Shown here one piece after another: positions 10,236 to 21,850 of a stretch of DNA of 64,000 bases. The DNA lies in the NCBI GenBank assembly GCA_946122785.1, contig CAMGYJ010000009.1, positions 7,098,937 to 7,162,936 of the forward strand, read 5' to 3'. The notes below the pieces were generated by a model, which was given only the letters and a program-made list of their open reading frames with translations, did not search any database and was not told where the DNA came from. The stretch comes from Linum tenue (taxonomy: Eukaryota > Streptophyta > Magnoliopsida > Malpighiales > Linaceae). Both the position numbers and the translations under genes were made by a program. Position 1 is the first letter of the stretch; every line of letters starts with the position of its first letter.

Positions 10236-13200
10236 TCATGCAGGAGGGTTTGGATAGACCTTCGGCTTGGGCTTTACTTCGACTTCATTCACACTGCGGA
10301 CAAATATCGAATCTGGCTCGTGGCTGCAAAATGTACATCAACAAGTTAGACCCAGCAACAGAGAGGGATAAGGGAGAGGGAGAGTGTGAGAAATTGTCAT
10401 ACGGTTTCTCTCCCTCTTCAAATGTGTAGCTTGACGCCACAGCTAATAGGCGGCCATCTCTGCTGAACGAAAGTGCAGCAATGCTCGACGGGTACTTTGA
10501 GTACTGAAAATATGAGTGTAAAATAACATTAGAAATGAGGACTTCCTGGGAAAATGCACATCGCATCTTTCGCGTAGAAATATAAAGAAACGAAGCAAGA
10601 TACCTGATACAGCCTCTTCTTGTTGTTACCGTCCCAGACATTCACAAAACCGTCGCAGCCTCCAGTTGCAAATGTACCGTAGCTGGAAAGGTCAAATCCA
10701 AATAGTACCAGTTTTAGTGAAATAGAAAACTTGCCAAGCAACAGCCTAGCCACCGAAATAATAAACACTAATATCCATTTTTAGGCATTAAATTCAAGAG
10801 CAAATTGTAACTGCTTCATAGGGAGCAAGTGAGCAAGTTGATCAAATATCATTCATCTATTTCTTGTGATTAGCAGGTAAGGAGACACATATATCATATC
10901 AAACCCAACCAACCACTTTCTATCAAATATGTGATTCTGACCAAGGTTGCTGTCCTTTTTTCTGTTTTTGAAATCTGCGGAGAAAGGTAAATCTACAGGG
11001 ATGCTTAGAAACTTACACAGGATGAAAAGCAATGGCATTTACAGGATATACAATATCCTTTCCAGCCTCAGATTTCCGATGGCACTTGAATGCATATCTG
11101 CAATGAGTATAAATATTAGCAGCAGAGAACATGTGACCGAATATGTTTGATCCCATTAAATAGAAAACATAACTATGGAGGACCTCGTGTGGACCGTGTG
11201 GTCTAATGGTTGGGTACCAGCCAAATCATAGAGCTCATAGGTTTAATCCCACATCCCACCCCTTTCAAAAATTTCAAAGGTGAAAGATCCCCACAAACTA
11301 TGCATTATTGCTTTAAATATCCTATCAGAATCAACCATTTGACCCTGCATGAAGCAGTACTAGCAGTAGCAAAAATCACCAACACACTTGTTGAAACTTT
11401 ACATTGTGATAATGACCGAGTAAGAGGAGACGATGTGTTAAGTTTTCTTCTAAAGGTTGAGGAAATGGAATACCCACTTTTTAGCTTGAGCTGCCTCTGA
11501 AAGATCAAAAAATTCCATTGCTACACGCCCTTCTACAGAACTAAGAGCATATCCTGCATAGCACGGTGGAAGAATAAGATCTAAAGGTCAAAGAAAAATT
11601 ATCAAACATGTTGAAGGAAACTATTAATCTTCAAGCATAGGGCTCTTCGAGAGACTACACATGCTTCACGAAACAGATCAGTCTCTCGTCCAATTACATC
11701 AGCAATAAAAGAATTTTCCACAGTAAGCATGTAAGAGAAAGATATCAATCGTCAAGAGGACATACAGACTTCAAGATATAGATTGTTCTTTTATCCAGTT
11801 AAATGGAACCAGTAAGCTGAACAAACTAATTCAAAAATAGGATCTGTCGATACCTGTGCCATTGGGGTAGCAGCGCACACATCGTGTTTGATATTTCAAT
11901 GAAGATTCCCTTCGCTGCTCTGGTTGAGACATATTTCTCAAATCATAGACATTTACATGTCTACCTGCTGTGGCTACCACTACACGGTTTCCAACAAGAG
12001 ATAGAGAGTAAACCCTTTCAGGCTGTGCATATGAGCCGATGAGAGTGCGCTCTTGTCCACTTGCTCCCCTGGGATCCCAACACTTCACTGTTTTGTCCCA
12101 GCTACCAGTAATCACTTGCCCTATTACACAGAGATAGATCACACATTCAATCATCAGCTCATTAAGATACACACATTATAATAACCAACATAAAAATAGA
12201 TGCTACTGTACAGCTAAATAATTGTTAGCTTGAAACATCAATATAGACAAAACACTCAAAAAGAAAGAAGGACAAAATAGATTGACGATGAAACTTGAAA
12301 GGAATGCACATGGTGATGAATAAGTTTGTAGGAAAGAAATTGCTCTCAATGACCCTAACAAAGCTGAAGTACGTAAACGTTTCTACAGATAAATCTTAGA
12401 TTATCTCACCTGATGCATAAGAATACTCTATGCAACGGACTGGTGCTTCATGCTTCCCCAAAACATCTTCCTTTCCTTGATTAAAAACAAGTCTGAAACA
12501 TCAACAGAATGGGGTCAGAGATGTTATTCATACTGCACGGGTGGAGAATCCTCAGGAAACCCAAATCATTTAGAAAAGCAAGAGCTTACACATATTGATT
12601 CACAGTGAAAGGAAAAGAAAAAAAAAAACATTACATCAGGATAAAAATGATTCAACGGTTCGAGAACACAACAGCTAGCACACTAAAGAAGGAGCATTAA
12701 GTTATTTATACTATATATCAATTCCTGTTCTGTAGTCTTTACTTTTGCAGACTGTCCGTACACGATCTGTTTTAACTCCTGTTCCAATGGCAGCATCCCT
12801 AACCTAAAATCACTGAAAGAACCCACTACAACAATGACAAAAACTTTTGCTCATAGCTAATTCATTTCGACTACAAAGGCTATGAAACACGAGGTTCAAA
12901 ATTAATGAAATGCCAGCAAGCGAACTAGCACTAGATTTTCCCTTAAGGCCAAAGGTTTGACACGGATCAACTGAAGCACTCTCGACATTATATGATGCAG
13001 CGGACCTAAAGGGATCTTAATTATTCAATATCAGGGGAAAGAGAATCCAGGTGAAGACCAAGCCACGTTCCAGGTCAGGAAAATCTCCAAATCCAAGTTC
13101 ACTACAAACTGCAAAGCACAAAGGAAGAACGAAAGTTGGAAACTTGCCTGCGAACTAGATTGTCGGCGCTAGCACTGAACCCAGAGGAGTCGTCGTGGAA

Positions 13201-13492
13201 GCAGCAATCAAGCACGGCTCCACCGTGGGAGAACTCTCCCCGCAAGACATTGGAACTCGCGTCGTACAGCCTCACGCTCTAAGAGAACACGCATCAGCAT
13301 CAATCCAGGTAGAACCAAAAAGAGCGACAAAAGAACAGAGATTGAGTCGACAAGAAGGCGAATTGTTACCTTGTCCCAGGAGGAGACGAGGAGGTGGTCA
13401 CTGTGATTGGAGAAGCGGAGATTAGAGATACCGTCGGCAGGTGGGTTCGAGAGGTCACGGCCGGATCCCGGCGGCGGGACGACACCTGTCAT
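10236..13492 (-). CDS. BUB3: Mitotic checkpoint protein BUB3 (WD40)
   Basis: Nine exons (13370-13492, 13148-13278, 12410-12492, 11854-12120, 11478-11553, 11017-11097, 10604-10682, 10403-10503, 10236-10323) give 342 residues, against about 340 for Arabidopsis BUB3.1. Recognisable blocks are [126 protein letters not shown] and the C-terminal [17 protein letters not shown]3 is a single beta-propeller that recruits BUB1/BUBR1-type proteins to kinetochores in the spindle checkpoint. Intron 2 has a GC donor (CGCAG followed by GCAAGT at 13147-13141) and only splices in frame with it; all other junctions are GT-AG. A SINE-like sequence lies in intron 5. The ATG at 13490-13492 gives the family N-terminus. 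Confidence 0.96.
11180..11290 (+). mobile_element. tRNA-derived SINE-like sequence in BUB3 intron 5
   Basis: A box-like GGTCTAATGG (11200-11209) and B box-like GGTTTAATCCC (11240-11250) lie about 40 bases apart, as in tRNA-derived plant SINEs with a Pol III promoter. It lies between BUB3 exons 5 and 6, antisense to the gene. It does not fold as a functional tRNA by inspection, and no target duplication was found. Confidence 0.5.
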
Positions 13493-15633
13493 TGGGATGG
13501 CGCGGCGGTTAGGGTTTTCGGGGAGGAAGTTTGGAGGAGGAGGAGGATCGAGAAGAACAGTGGTGTACTGTAACTTGATGGAAGCTAGATGCAGAAGGAG
13601 GAGGAAGGAAGGAACTAGGAAGGAAGGCGGCAGCGGTGGGAACGGAGGAGAGGGGTAAGGAATTTGAATTCGAAATTGGAACGGAGGGGCAAAGGCGATG
13701 ATGCTAGTAAATAAGAGTGTTGTGCTCTGCTCTCTCGAGTTTCACGGGTTCCGTTTTGCTATCCGAAAAAAGAAAAGAGCCAGCCGCTCTAAAATTCGTA
13801 ATTTTATCTCCTTAAAATCTAGTGAAATGATTTTGTTACTCTTTTTCTGATTTTGTTTTAAAAATTCTTAAAAATCAAAACATAACTCTCAACACATTTG
13901 GAACTTTTTTCTCTCCAAAAGAACCCAACAACCTAAATAACAAAACCTAACAACACAAAATCAACAACACCCTTCTTCGTTGATGAGTCTTTGTTAGATT
14001 TCGGTGAGGTCGTTGCAGTCACGATCTTCGTCAATCTCAATAGTCATCGTAGTCAACTGCTTGAAAAAAAGGTACAATTTAAAAAAAAATCAATTTATGT
14101 AAAATTAGACTGGACGGGTTGAAAATCTGGTTCGTGGTCTGAACGGGTAGGGCTAGAAGTTTGGTACCGATATTACCGAATACCATATTAAAATTGTCAA
14201 TATTTGGTATTACCGAATGCACTAAAATTATTTTATGAGATTGTGATTGAATTTCAAGTGTTATTTGGTATTAGAAATTACGAGATTGACATCGGTAATA
14301 TACTGAAATATCGATCAACTCCGAAATATAAACTAAAGTGTATTTTATTCCTTCCCACTAGTGTTTATTCATTAGTTATGGTTTCGACCTAGGAGATACC
14401 CGAGCTTATAACAATAATTATTATTGAGGCTTTGATATGGATTTCCTCGTTTCATTTCTTCGGAAGGCGAGGAACTTGTGGAGAGAGGGAGTGATGACTC
14501 CCATGATATATACTCCGACGCTCAAGTTAGTACGAGATATGGATGTGTAATATGCAAAGTAGAGAGAGTTTAGAGAGAGACCTTGTGTGGTCCTAATGAA
14601 AGAAGGGAGGAAAAGTTCCGTTGCCTTGAGTGCCTCCTTAAAGTGGGTATGGGTGCAAGGTTATACGCCTTGTATTGAGTTTGGGCCCATCGATGACGTA
14701 ACCGTTTGTCGTATTAGGCATATTAATATCATATCCCAGCAATTGCCCCTTTAGCTATTGTATTATTTAAGAATGAAAGGAGTAACAAAATGTGTTAGAG
14801 TGTATTAATTTGCCTTACTTGCGAGTCTCAACAACGTGTTTTTGCCCTTTGTGCGAGTTGCATGACCATTGTTTTTGGCCCCTGGTTAGCTTTCGACTTG
14901 ATGAGTTAAAGCTCTCAAATCGTTAAGATTTCTCCACAAGCCTACTGTTGTTAACGCTGATAGGTTGTAACTATGAGCATATGCATTAAGTTGTTGGACA
15001 GTGCGATGGGCATGAGCTTTTGTACATGTTAAGAATAAGTAGTTGGCTGACTATTAGGCGTTAGCTATGTGCTAGAGAGGATGACCCCATAATTTGAGAT
15101 TTTTTTAACTCAATACACTCTTATTTCTTGCCAATGTCACGCCTTCTGGGAGGCGAGATTGTGCTTTTTGCCTTGTCGATGCCGCGCCTTCCGAGAAGCG
15201 GGATCATGCTTTATTTGTCTTGCATATTTTGTGTCTATTGAGAGACGAGATTCATTCCCGTGGAGGAGCATCGCTTGAAGGCGAATGAATGTGTGTATTT
15301 GTGAAAATGTGTGTCTAGCGCCCAATTTTCTGGAGCGAGCATATATTGTTGTGGAAAATCTCCTAGCATTGTTGTGATGAGTGTTGAGCATTTCTTGTAG
15401 GTCGGGCATATCCGTTAGTCCCCCATATCCTTCGAGAAATGATGTCGCATTAATCAATTTTCGAAATTAAGCATTCCGGTTGGACCATCAGAAATTTTCA
15501 AATTGACGGAAATTAATCAAAACATCATATACCGATGACATTAAAATTTATTTCAATACCAATACTGATTAAACAAAATGCAATCGATCGACATGTCACT
15601 CGTTGTCACAACTATGATGAATTGATGATATCC
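13493..15633. other. BUB3 upstream region and repeat-rich intergenic DNA
   Basis: 13493-13760 is the probable BUB3 5' leader and core promoter, with purine-rich GGAGGAGG tracts near 13533 and 13596. Beyond that I see no protein with family similarity. Degenerate (C/T)CGCCTTC(T/C)GGGAGGCGAGAT-like units recur near 15138-15260, suggesting an old repeat. Short TACCGATATTACCGAATACC palindromic words lie near 14163-14220. Confidence 0.4.
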
Positions 15634-15871
15634 TTAGGGCCTGTTTACTTTCATTTCTGTTTCCTGTTTTTGAGAAAACAGATGTTGAAAACAGGTGAAA
15701 ACAACATTTTGTCGTTTTCGAAAACAGCAGGAAGTTGCCACTTTCTGTTTTCATAGTTGGAAACGAATAGAAAACAGAATGAAAAGTAAACAAGTTTTCT
15801 CATTTCAGTTGCCAAATTTATCACATGAAAATAGAAAACAGGAAACGAAAATGAAAGTGAACAGGGCCTAA
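15634..15871. mobile_element. Short inverted-repeat element (MITE), TTAGGGCCTGTTTAC ends
   Basis: The left end TTAGGGCCTGTTTACTTTCA matches the inverted right end (TTAGGCCCTGTTCACTTTCA on the minus strand). The 238-bp interior consists largely of GAAAACAG/CTGTTTTC words in both orientations. It is non-coding. Flanking bases give no convincing target duplication, so hAT or Harbinger ancestry is undecided. Confidence 0.7.
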
Positions 15872-16247
15872 TATTTTACCCCTATCTGCACGTTAAAAGG
15901 ACAATTGAGACCGTCCATCCACATCCGCATCAAGTGACAACTAGCAAGACAAATACTAAACCGGAAAAACCCAAACAAAATCACCCTCTCCCCGTCAATT
16001 GTAAAAAAAAAGAAGGAAAAAAAAAAAAAAAAAACGAAGAGGAAAGAAACGGCGCTCAACAATATACACACCAGAGGCAGACGGGAAGATCCTCCGGTCT
16101 CGTCCGCTCGCTCGCTGGCGTTCTTCTCTCGCGGCGATTCTTTAAACCCTAGCTGGAACTCGGGCGAATTCATCTCTGAGCTCGAGCTGATTCTCTTCCT
16201 TCTCCATCCCTACAAATCATCGAGCTTCTGGTCAATTTGTCCCTGCG
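15872..16247. other. ZFPL1 upstream region and 5' leader
   Basis: An A-rich tract (about 16005-16034) is followed by a CT-rich leader with a TTTAAACCCTAG motif near 16141. AAACCCTA-type (telo-box) motifs are common in plant housekeeping promoters. No coding region seen. Confidence 0.45.
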
Positions 16248-19200
16248 ATGGTGGTCTGCAAATGCCGAAAGGTAACCTGCATCTCAATTACGTTTCGTTA
16301 GCGTTCGACTTCACCTAGGCATTTTCATTTGCAGATTAGTTGTTAGATCTGATTCGGGAGTGATGCTTCGGCGGAATTCTGCGATCTAATTTGATCTAAT
16401 TTCCACTTCTATGATGAGCCGGTTGTGGCGTGCATTTGCGTTGAAATGTTCTCTTCTGATCTTTGTTTGTTGCAACTTCGCAATGTTGACAGATCCTTGT
16501 GTTTTTTTCGCTGTTTCAGGCTACTAAATTGTATTGTTTCGTGCACAAGGTTCCTCTTTGTGGGGAATGCATCTGCTTTCCAGAGCATCAGATATGCGTG
16601 GTATGTGTGGTTTATGTTTCAAGTTCCCATGATGCTGTTTGAATGATGATTGATTGGTTGCGTCTTGTATGTAAATAAAGATATTTGATCTAAACTAGCA
16701 GTGATTTGTTTTCAGTCTGTGTTATGCTAGTCATAGATGACTATTTTGAACTTTGGAACGAAAGTATAAGCGTCAGATCAAGGTGAAACATTACAGTCTT
16801 GCTGACTTATGGAACAAGGTGTCTAAGGGAGAAAAGTTTTCTTATACTAGACCTATCTGATCTGCTATTGTCCAGATTTCCAACATAAAATGGTCGAAGG
16901 CAACTAAATTGCTTGATTCCAATGAAAAGCTTCTGCATGAGGTTGTTGTAAATTCTGTGTTAATTTTCTTGGTTTTCTTTGATAGGTTCGTACGTACTCC
17001 GAGTGGGTAATAGATGGAGGGTATGATTGGCCCCCTAAATGCTGTTTATGCCAAGCTGTTTTAGACGAGGGTTCTGGTGAAACAACTCGGTTGGGTTGCA
17101 TGCGTAAGTGCTCTTATGGTCCAATCTTTTTTTTTTGTCCTAGCAAATTGAGAGTGGCATCTAACCTTTTAAGCTGGGTTGCAGATGTAATACACACAAG
17201 TTGTTTGGTTTCACATATCAAAAGCTTTCCTCCACACACAGCACCAGCTGGATACGTGTGCCCATTGTGTTCAATACCGGTATTTTTTTATTCATTCTTT
17301 TTGGAGTTCTTTATTTCTCCTGATTCAGGTTATTTTCTAGTAGTGCCAAGCTTGCGTGCTGCTAAAGTGAATTGTACTGAGGAAATTGTGTTTCTGAAAT
17401 TGCTATGTTGTTACTGGTAGCATTAGCTTACTCCGGGAAACTTTAGGCCGAATAGGATGAGATCTTGGATAGAATGTTCCATATGTTTTTTAACCTTGCA
17501 TGTTCGATCAAGTCTTGATTCTGGTTTTATCTTAGCTAAGAGTCTTTTGAGTATAGTAAGCATGACCTGCTGTCTTCGAGTCTCGTTTGAAATTATTTGG
17601 CTATGCTTTCAGTCTTTTGTTGGTACTGTACTTTCATTTATTTTATTAAAACAATGAAAACCTTGGGGTCACCAGAGTTCTTATCGTCTAGTGTATCTGC
17701 GCAACTGAATCTTTGCCTCACCTAGTGGGCCAAAAAGTAAGAATGTTGGCGTCACTTTTTACTCTTCAAAATTGGGTACATGATTTCATGATCAATTGTC
17801 TTGTGATACTGAATACATAATCTGTCTGAACATGCCTGCATTTCTGATCTAGCTCCCTGTTATTGGGAACATCTCTCGTTAATGCATGATGTAGGGTTCT
17901 ATTTTGGTTATAACAGATAAATCCCTTTCAATAGACCATTTAAGCTGTGTTGCTTTTGTGACTGGGGCATGTCGTTTGGGCTTCTGCCAATTCCATTTCT
18001 TTTTTATACCATCAAAAGAACTCAGCAGAAAATTGAGTTAGGTGTTGGTTGCATAGATTTATTTTGTTATGAAGTTTTATTCATGATGCATTCCTCAGTT
18101 CTGACGTTTCGTATGGTTTCATTTGTGCAGATATGGCCTCCGAAAAATGTTAAAGACTCGGGATCTCGTTTCTATTCAAAGCTGAAGGAAGCTATTATCC
18201 AGGCATGTCTTTCTGTCATATCTTTGGGGATCTATTACTGCAAAGAAGTCATTGTGGTTGTGAAAAACTGAATGGTTTGCTCCAAAAATCATTCTCTATA
18301 ATCCCTTTGGAACTTACTTGGAGCATAACCTTATAGCGTAGCTGCATTTAATAGACTGATTTTGTCTGTAACAATTGTTTGAATTGAGTCAAATAAACTG
18401 TTTCGTGTTTCCCTGCCGTTCAAATTCGGGATGGATTGTCCTAGGATTCCTAATTCCTTACATATATGCATACCATGTTTCCCCATTAATTGATGTCATT
18501 ATCATCTGACTGTAAAAGTTCCTGCGGCAATGGTCTTCTGATATTTGAACTGAACAGACAATTCCTCTTCGAGTCTAACATGTTTGTAAGACAAAAAAAC
18601 TTGATATTTGCATGTATGCGTCCTTGCTTTAAATTATGGGATGCTACTTGAGTTCTGGTGTCTTACATGTTCTCTCTTCATGCCTTCTCTTTCGCATCTA
18701 GTGATGCTTTTGAGCTTCTGTAGATTGGCTTTGTAGATATCACTGATCGCTTCTGTTCACCATCATTCAGACGGGTCTAGAGAAGAACCTGTTCGGAAAC
18801 CATCCAGTTTCCTTACCGCCACCACCTCCTGCATTTGCAACTGATCCGTTGGTGTCTATTTCTCCTTCGCCATTGTTGGCAAAAGATGATCCAAGTAACT
18901 CGGGTGAGGGATACTCGAGTGTCGCCGGAATGATGCCATCTAAGATTTCAATACCAGACATTGTGGAGATTGATAGTTCCAGTTCTGGGGCAAATTATTT
19001 GAACAATTCTAGTCCGGCTGCTGTAAGAGCTTTTATCTTATATCTTGCAGTAATAACTTCTGCTGTATTAAGTGTACAGTTAGAGTTTAATACAAAGCTT
19101 TCTCATCTTTCAATTTTGTTTTTTTCTGGAATCTAGCCTGTTGCAACTACTAGAAAAGGCGGTATCCATTACGAGAGGCAAAATTCAGAAATTTCATACT

Positions 19201-20132
19201 ATGCAGATGATGAAGACGGGAACCGAAAAAAGTACTCTCGAAGGGGTGAGTAGTTACCTGTCTATGCAATTACATTGACTATACTCAGAGTGAATTCCTT
19301 CCAATTCCTATATGTCAACAAAACGTGTGCCTTCTTTTATTCCTTTTGCTTTATATCAATATTTTCACTAGGCTAATCAAAGTCTAAAGTCACAGAAACA
19401 GCGCTCTTTGGGTAACACAGTAATAGTGTTTGACCTGGCAGAAGCATTTCTTATGTGTGTTACGATTTCATTAATGCAATGAATCCAGGAAGCAAACAGT
19501 GGCCAACAGATCTTAATAGGGCTGATGGTCAGAGATCTTGTGGGAATGAATTGCTGCTTGTTCAATTGGGACCAATTGGTGCATATTTCATCGGGTGATG
19601 TATTTTTTAGATATAAACTTCAGCTGTTACATGTTGCAGGTCCAATCCAACATAAGTTCCTCAGAGCATTGCTCCCTTTCTGGTCAAGTGCATTGCCAAC
19701 TTTACCAGTGACTGCCCCTCCTCGTAAAGATGCTACAAATGCTGACGATACCCCTGATGTACGCACAAGGCACCAGAGATCATCAAGGATGGATCCCAGA
19801 AAGATACTTCTCTTCATAGCAATCATGTAAAGTCTAAATTTGCCCTTCTGATTTTCGTACTGACATTCGTTCCAGATAGCAAGTCTCTAGAGTTTTGTCA
19901 TGGTAGAGGCAAGGTTGAGTTTCGACCAGCTACAACAGGATGCTAAAAATTGTAGATTAGCTAGCCGTTCTTTTTCTTTTCTTCGACTGGTGCTATGAAG
20001 GTATAATGACATGAACTAAACAAGAAGTATGTTATAATAACCTGCAGGGCATGCATGGCGACCATGGGAATACTGTACTACAGACTCGCACAACGGGGTT
20101 TTGGGGACGAGCCAGGTGACGAGCAGCAGTAA
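16248..20132 (+). CDS. Zinc finger protein-like 1 (ZFPL1) homologue, single-pass membrane protein
   Basis: Nine exons (16248-16271, 16520-16600, 16986-17103, 17185-17279, 18131-18202, 18771-19022, 19137-19245, 19640-19826, 20048-20132) encode 340 residues. The N-terminus MVVCKCRKATKLYCFVHK to FPEHQICV is a Cys/His-rich B-box-like finger (about 1-35). A RING-like finger follows at about 51-108 (PPKCCLCQAVLDEGSG, GCMHVIHTSCLVSHIKSF, AGYVCPLCS). The middle is Ser/Pro-rich and probably disordered. Near the C-terminus is a hydrophobic segment (KILLFIAIMACMATMGILYY, about 304-324) with a short acidic tail, so the protein should be tail-anchored. Animal ZFPL1 is a cis-Golgi protein that binds GM130; a Golgi role in plants is inference. 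Intron 5 uses a GC donor (ATCCAG then GCATGT, 18203), the only choice that keeps frame into TGLEKNLFGNHP. Confidence 0.92.
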
Positions 20133-21260
20133 GCCTTTTTCCAAAGGTTTGATGAACTTCAACGACGGTCAGCTGTATTGCTATACACCTAGCCAATTAG
20201 AACGGCGCCTTCTTTTTCGTTCCTTCCTTTACGCATGTCTCCTCCAATGTTTGCTGCTTGTGTATGGGTGATACGGATGAACTGTGGGAGATAAAGGAGG
20301 CGATTGTAAGTGGTAAAAAGCTCAGTAGCAAATTACTCTCATCGGCGGATAATCTTCAGCTTTCTGCCCAGTTTTCTCCGTTTAAGGCAACTTCAGCCCC
20401 TCTGTTTTCTTGTCATTTTTCCCTGTTTCGATTTTTCGGGTCTGTTTAGAGTTGAATTGGGTGATCGGATTAGGTCAAGGATTGGAGAGCTTCAGTTTTC
20501 TCTCAACTAGCTTGAACCCAGCCTGTTGGTCGGAATATGTAAGTTTCTTTTTTCTCATAAGTTACGCTCAATGCAGATTTGTATTAGGATGCATATAACT
20601 TAACTGAATCCTTTTATCCATCACATAATCGATATAATGGGAGTTTCCTACCAATTGATATGATTTATGAATAGGTTTATTGATGATCATAATCATCAAC
20701 ACATCTCTAAAAGTTTTCATACCTGGTTTAGGCTCTTATTCTATCAGGATATCGTAATTGTAACACGGAAGTCTCCGATTATGGAGTCCTAGTCCTTAAT
20801 TTAGTATGAGATTATTTTAGCCAAAGAAAGTAAAGGTTGGAGTTTAAGTAGTAAAATGTATTCATGAAGTCTTGTAAGATTGTGCTCAAGTTCTTCAGTA
20901 AAAGAAAGGTGGAAGCAGAGTCTATTAAGTTTTAACCCTCCCCAATAGTCAAGTTAGTTAAATTGTCTTTCCGAGAGAGATCTGGATTTCTATTGGTTAT
21001 AGAGAGATAAAAGAACCTGCATTAAAATGAGACAAACTAACATCCACATGACCACAACATTTAAAAAGATCTTACTGAGTTGCTTACACTATGTGATTGC
21101 ACAATATGCTCAACTGATGATACGGTACAAGTAGGTTGGATTATGCCATTTCGTGGAAAAAGTAGGTTTATTTTCTGGTAAATCATCTCAATTCGAATTT
21201 GAGTTGCTATTCTGAATTGATTTTCTTAAACATAACATAATTTAGTGAGAATCTTTACTA
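20133..21260. other. ZFPL1 3' region and intergenic DNA
   Basis: 3' untranslated sequence, then AT-rich DNA without recognisable coding potential. Short open frames at 20258-20598 show no family motif and no splice-supported continuation. Confidence 0.4.
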
Positions 21261-21267
21261 TTTAAGT

Positions 21268-21850
21268 ACGAATAAGTGGCGGATCTAGGGGGTGGCCACC
21301 CCAGGCCACGACCCAGCCCTCCTCTGGATCCGAAGTTAGTATAGTCCCTGTGAGTTTACCGATTTTAGTCATTCGGCCCAATGTTATTTTATAATAAGAT
21401 TGTGTATAATTAGGAAACTGAGTCAGATGAACATATTCAAATCACAACTCTAAATTTAGCCTAGAAATTCTAGCTCCAATGACCCTCGTCTAAAGAAAAA
21501 CAAATGATGAAACCTAAAAGTCTAAAACGTAAAAGACAAGAAATATGAGGTTGGTTCCCTTGAAAAATTACTAGAGCAACTGGTGAAAATAGGGATGGAC
21601 ACAGAATACAAATTGATTAGTCGATTGAATTGTCTAATGTTGACATTGTCCATTTGAACAGTTACTATGGAGAGAATCTTTTCAACAATGAAAAGGTGAA
21701 AAATGATTTGCACAACAAAATGAGCGATGAATTTCTCGCAGATTGGTTAACTATTTTATTTGAAAGAGAGTAATATGCTATTGGTATGGATGTATACTCC
21801 ATTATTGATAAATTCGCTATATTAAAAGATTGACGTGTACAATTGATTGT
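21268..21850 (+). pseudogene. hAT transposase relic (C-terminal dimerisation region)
   Basis: A degenerate plus-strand frame around 21615-21770 reads LISRLNCLMLTLSI, stop, TVTMERIFSTMKR. After a frame change it continues VKNDLHNKMSDEFLADWL. This follows the plant zinc-finger-MYM/hAT transposase C-terminus, where a pattern like DRLIRLVLTLPVST..TERAFSAMK..K..LRNKM.DEFLAD is usual. The stop codons and frameshift make it dead. About 300 bases upstream, GTGGCGGATCTAGGGGGTGG (from 21277) is a sequence I associate with the same type of element. The long minus-strand frame at 21522-21713 is a shadow. Confidence 0.7.

Noticed and set aside
11196..11255. Functional tRNA gene
   Set aside because: Only promoter boxes are tRNA-like; acceptor and anticodon stems are not evident. 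The same holds at 52160, 52919 and 60100.
15137..15457. 106-codon minus-strand frame
   Set aside because: Its product reflects repeated CGCCTTC-type DNA words and matches no family I know.
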